DNA of 64,000 nucleotides. Origin: Micromonospora sp. FIMYZ51 (GTDB lineage Bacteria > Actinomycetota > Actinomycetes > Mycobacteriales > Micromonosporaceae). The notes under the pieces are model-generated. The model had not been told where the DNA came from. It ran no database searches and saw nothing but the letters and a program-made list of their open reading frames with translations. The stretch lies in contig NZ_CP134706.1 in assembly GCF_038246755.1 (NCBI RefSeq), positions 4,278,001 through 4,342,000 on the forward strand. Reading direction: 5' to 3'. A program made the translations under genes and the position numbers. Below, one piece after another: positions 61,604-64,000 of the stretch. How positions within the stretch are numbered: position 1 is the stretch's first letter; the number at the start of each line of letters is the position of its first letter.

Positions 61604-62949
61604 TGGGCCGCTTCCTGGTCACCTGCTGGCCGTTCACCGGGCACGTGTTGCCGCAGCTGAGTATCGCCACGGCGCTGCGCGAGCGGGGTCACGAGGTGGC
61701 CTTCTACACCGGCGAGACCGCCCGGGACACGATCGAGTCGGCCGGCTTCCCGGTCTTCGGGTTCTCCGCCGTCGACGAGCGACTGGCCTACTCGCTTGTC
61801 GGGATGTTGGAGCAGGGTTGGCCCGACAGCCGCCCAAAGCCGGGGCTGCTCCGGGACACCCTGCGGCGCTGGTTGGTGGAGACCATCCCCGACCAGTTGG
61901 CCGACCTCGAACCGTTGTTGCACCGCTGGCAGCCGGACGTGCTGGTCACCGACCTGTCGATGTGGGCACCGATCCTGGTGCTCTGGCAACGCGACCACAT
62001 CCCGGTCGCCCTCTCCTGCACCTTCATGGGCCCGCTCATCCCCGGGCCGGACGCGCCGCCGTGGGGATTCGGGCTCGCCCCCGCACACCACGGCTGGACC
62101 CGACTACGCAACCACATCCTGCACCGACTCACCGACCTCGCCGCCACCGGCGTACGCCGCCGCATCGACACCATCCGCGCCGAACACGACCTACCCCCAC
62201 TCGGCCAATCAGTGAACGCCTTCACCGCCCAACTACCCCTCTACCTCGTCGGCAACATCCCCCAACTCGACCACAACCGCACCGACCTACCCCCCACCGT
62301 CCACTACGTCGGCCCCTGCATCTGGCACCCACCCACCACCCACACCGACACCACCTGGCTCGACACCATCCCCACCGACACACCCTGGATCCACGTCACG
62401 GAGAGCACGTTGCGGCACGGGGACCCGTTCCTGTTACGGGCGGCGATCCAGGGTCTCGCCGGCGAACCGGTCCAGGTCATCGCCACCACCGGCACCCACC
62501 GCGACCCCGACACCCTCGACCTCGGCCCCACCGCACCCAACATCCACCTCACCCGCTGGCTCAGCCACACCCACCTCCTCCCCCGCTGCGCCGCCGTCAT
62601 CACCACCGGCGGAGCCGCGACCATCATGGCCGCCCTCCAACACGGCAAACCCCTCATCATCACCCCCACCACCTGGGACAAACCCGACAACGCCCGCCGC
62701 ATCACCAACGCCGGCCTCGGCATCCACCTCAACCCCAAACACTGCACCCCCCACACCCTGCGCACCGCCGTCCAAGAACTCCTCACCAACCCCACCTACC
62801 ACCACAACGCCCACACCATCGCCCAACAACTCGCCACCACCAACGGCCCCACCCACGCCGCCCACCTCCTCGAAAACCTCACCACCCACCGCAGGACGGC
62901 ACCCGAGCCGCAGCGCCGGAGGGCCCCACACGCCAGGAGAGAAACATGA
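61603..62949 (+). CDS. UGT/MGT-family glycosyltransferase 2
   Basis: Glycosyltransferase of 448 aa, paralogue of the gene at 59421. The first 170 residues differ moderately (FTGHVLPQLSIATALRERGH; GFSAVDERLAYSLVGMLEQG replaces the first copy's region), while two long blocks of the rest are the same at DNA level. Donor motifs are unchanged apart from TGGAATIM instead of TGGPATIM. The difference in the acceptor half suggests that the two enzymes add the same or a similar sugar to different acceptors, perhaps building a disaccharide. It overlaps the downstream gene by 4 bp. Confidence 0.92.
   Translation: MGRFLVTCWPFTGHVLPQLSIATALRERGHEVAFYTGETARDTIESAGFPVFGFSAVDERLAYSLVGMLEQGWPDSRPKPGLLRDTLRRWLVETIPDQLADLEPLLHRWQPDVLVTDLSMWAPILVLWQRDHIPVALSCTFMGPLIPGPDAPPWGFGLAPAHHGWTRLRNHILHRLTDLAATGVRRRIDTIRAEHDLPPLGQSVNAFTAQLPLYLVGNIPQLDHNRTDLPPTVHYVGPCIWHPPTTHTDTTWLDTIPTDTPWIHVTESTLRHGDPFLLRAAIQGLAGEPVQVIATTGTHRDPDTLDLGPTAPNIHLTRWLSHTHLLPRCAAVITTGGAATIMAALQHGKPLIITPTTWDKPDNARRITNAGLGIHLNPKHCTPHTLRTAVQELLTNPTYHHNAHTIAQQLATTNGPTHAAHLLENLTTHRRTAPEPQRRRAPHARRET
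62124..62396 (+). repeat. Block A copy in the second GT gene
   Basis: Exact partner of 59939-60211, offset by 2185 bases. The bases on either side (GT2 62397 onward reads CACGGAGAGC against GACGGAGGGG) diverge at once. Confidence 0.88.
62476..62899 (+). repeat. Block B copy in the second GT gene
   Basis: Near-exact partner of 60294-60717, offset by 2182 bases because the divergent patch between the blocks is one codon shorter here. Identity ends abruptly after GACGG at 62899. Confidence 0.88.
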
Positions 62950-64000
62950 AGGCGAGCCGAGAACTGCTGTCGGTGCTGCTCGTCGTCGCCATGGCCCTCG
63001 GGCTGGCACCGGTCACCCCCGGCCGGGCCGCGCCCGCTGGCTCCGAGAAGATCGCCGACCATGGCTTCGGCGATTTCCGCAACAGCTTCGCGTGGTCCAT
63101 GGCGTGGTTCAAGGGACGGCTCTACGTCGGCACCGGCCGCAGTCAGGTCTGCGTGGAGAAGGCCACCCTGGACTTCTACTATCCCGGCCGCGGCTACTAC
63201 CAGCCCGAGCCGGTTCGGGGGGTGACCTGCCCGGCCGACCGGTACGACCTCGACCTGCGCGCCGAGATCTGGGAGTACACGCCCGAGACCCGACGGTGGC
63301 GGCTGGCCCTGCGGTCACCGGCGGACCTGCCCAATCCGCGTGCGCCGGGCAGGTTCGTGGCCCGTGACATCGGCTTCCGCGGCATGCAGGTGCACACCGA
63401 ACCCAGCGGCAAGCAGGCGCTGTACGTCTTCGGCGTCACCGCGAACGAGTACATCCCCGAATTGGCGACGGTGAGTCCACCACGCATCCTGCGGACCACG
63501 GACGGCACCAGCTTCACCCCGTTGGCCGGCGGTCCGGGTCTCCTCGCCACCCCGTTCGGCCGGCAGCGGGCCATGGGGTTCCGCGCCCCGGCGGTGCACC
63601 AGGGGCGACTGTTCGTGACCGCCACCGGCGGCCTCACCGGCGACGGCGTCGTCGTCGAGATCAAGAAGCCGTGGAGCAGGAAGCCCCAGTACCAACAGAT
63701 CAGCCCGGCCACGCTGAGCATTTTCGACATGAAGACGTTCAACGGGAAGATCTACGTCGGGGCGGGCGACGCGGATGCCGGCTACTCGGTGTGGCGCACG
63801 GACGCGGCCGGCCGCTCCCCCACCTTCACCCCGGTGGTGACCGCCGGCGCGGGACGGGGTGCGGCGATCACCTCGGTGGTGTCCATGCAGGTGTTCCAGC
63901 AGCGGCTCTACGTCGGCGCCAGTGGCTGGTACTCCTCGTTCTTCCCGGCCTCCGAGCTGATCCGGATCAACAAGGACGACAGTTGGTCGCTGATCGTGGG
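62946..64000 (+). CDS. Secreted repeat (beta-propeller-like) protein, 3' end outside window
   Basis: Open frame of more than 350 codons running off the right edge. It starts with signal peptide MKASRELLSVLLVVAMALGL and a cleavage region PGRAAPA. Repeated strand patterns MAWFKGRLYVGTGR, MKTFNGKIYVGAGDAD and MQVFQQRLYVGASGWY, spaced by about 100-230 residues, point to a kelch- or propeller-like fold. Two Cys lie near the N-terminus. The ATG overlaps the GT2 stop by 4 bp, so it belongs to the PKS operon. It may bind or display the glycolipid outside the cell; that is inference. No catalytic motif is visible in the part seen. Confidence 0.85.
   Translation, partial: MKASRELLSVLLVVAMALGLAPVTPGRAAPAGSEKIADHGFGDFRNSFAWSMAWFKGRLYVGTGRSQVCVEKATLDFYYPGRGYYQPEPVRGVTCPADRYDLDLRAEIWEYTPETRRWRLALRSPADLPNPRAPGRFVARDIGFRGMQVHTEPSGKQALYVFGVTANEYIPELATVSPPRILRTTDGTSFTPLAGGPGLLATPFGRQRAMGFRAPAVHQGRLFVTATGGLTGDGVVVEIKKPWSRKPQYQQISPATLSIFDMKTFNGKIYVGAGDADAGYSVWRTDAAGRSPTFTPVVTAGAGRGAAITSVVSMQVFQQRLYVGASGWYSSFFPASELIRINKDDSWSLIV

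Noticed and set aside
42779-62949. Enediyne biosynthesis cluster
   Set aside because: A fused PPTase and KS-AT-ACP-KR-DH logic recall PKSE, but the enediyne cassette genes (E10-type thioesterase, E3, E4, E5, unbL-like) are absent and two NPD reductase regions are present, which points to reduced lipid chains instead.

Overview
The window is a high-GC actinobacterial chromosome segment. GTG/TTG starts are frequent, third codon positions are almost all G or C, and most genes are joined by 1-4 bp stop/start overlaps. The gene set (secreted GH6 and GH43 enzymes, aerobic CO dehydrogenase, SigE-family sigma factor, SpoIIE-type phosphatase, large lipid-type PKSs) fits a saprophytic Micromonosporaceae member such as Micromonospora. 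That placement is an inference from content, not from a marker gene.

Layout. 1-4.5 kb: start of an ABC transporter ATPase, a NarL-type two-component pair, and a SigE-family sigma factor with a membrane partner. 4.5-12.7 kb (minus strand): secreted proteins, namely a WxL-like protein, two multidomain GH43 enzymes behind a LacI-type operator, and a CopC-like copper protein with a minisatellite linker. 12.7-17.4 kb: a decayed MFS transporter gene and a LemA / DUF2207 / SPFH-GYF / zinc-ribbon operon. 17.6-24.4 kb: amphi-Trp protein, small membrane protein, GH6-family protein with an altered catalytic residue, and a giant sensor kinase/phosphatase coupled to a STAS protein. 24.4-35 kb: a complete form I CO dehydrogenase locus (coxM-S-L, XdhC-YHS, MobA-like, coxD, coxG, coxE) with a CutR-like LysR regulator at its far end and a divergent XdhC paralogue. 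35-41.2 kb: XRE-STAND regulator, an orphan HELTH-motif protein resembling contractile-injection-system effectors, and a CARDB-repeat secreted protein.

From 41.2 kb to the right edge lies the most unusual locus. It holds two large iterative-type PKS proteins (NPD-NPD-KS-AT-ACP-KR-DH and KS-AT-DH-PPTase), a stand-alone ACP, two alkaline-phosphatase-superfamily hydrolases placed at either side of the PKS genes, an alpha/beta hydrolase, an SDR, a methyltransferase flanked by two partly identical glycosyltransferases, and the beginning of a secreted repeat protein. The plus-strand genes are almost all overlapping, so this is probably one operon. The domain logic is that of PUFA/heterocyst-glycolipid synthases (LGIDS-type ACP, FMN enoyl-reductase-like domains, hot-dog dehydratases, fused PPTase). 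I infer a glycosylated, methylated long-chain lipid or polyene product of unknown structure.

I saw no tRNA, rRNA, CRISPR array, insertion sequence, phage attachment site or replication origin.
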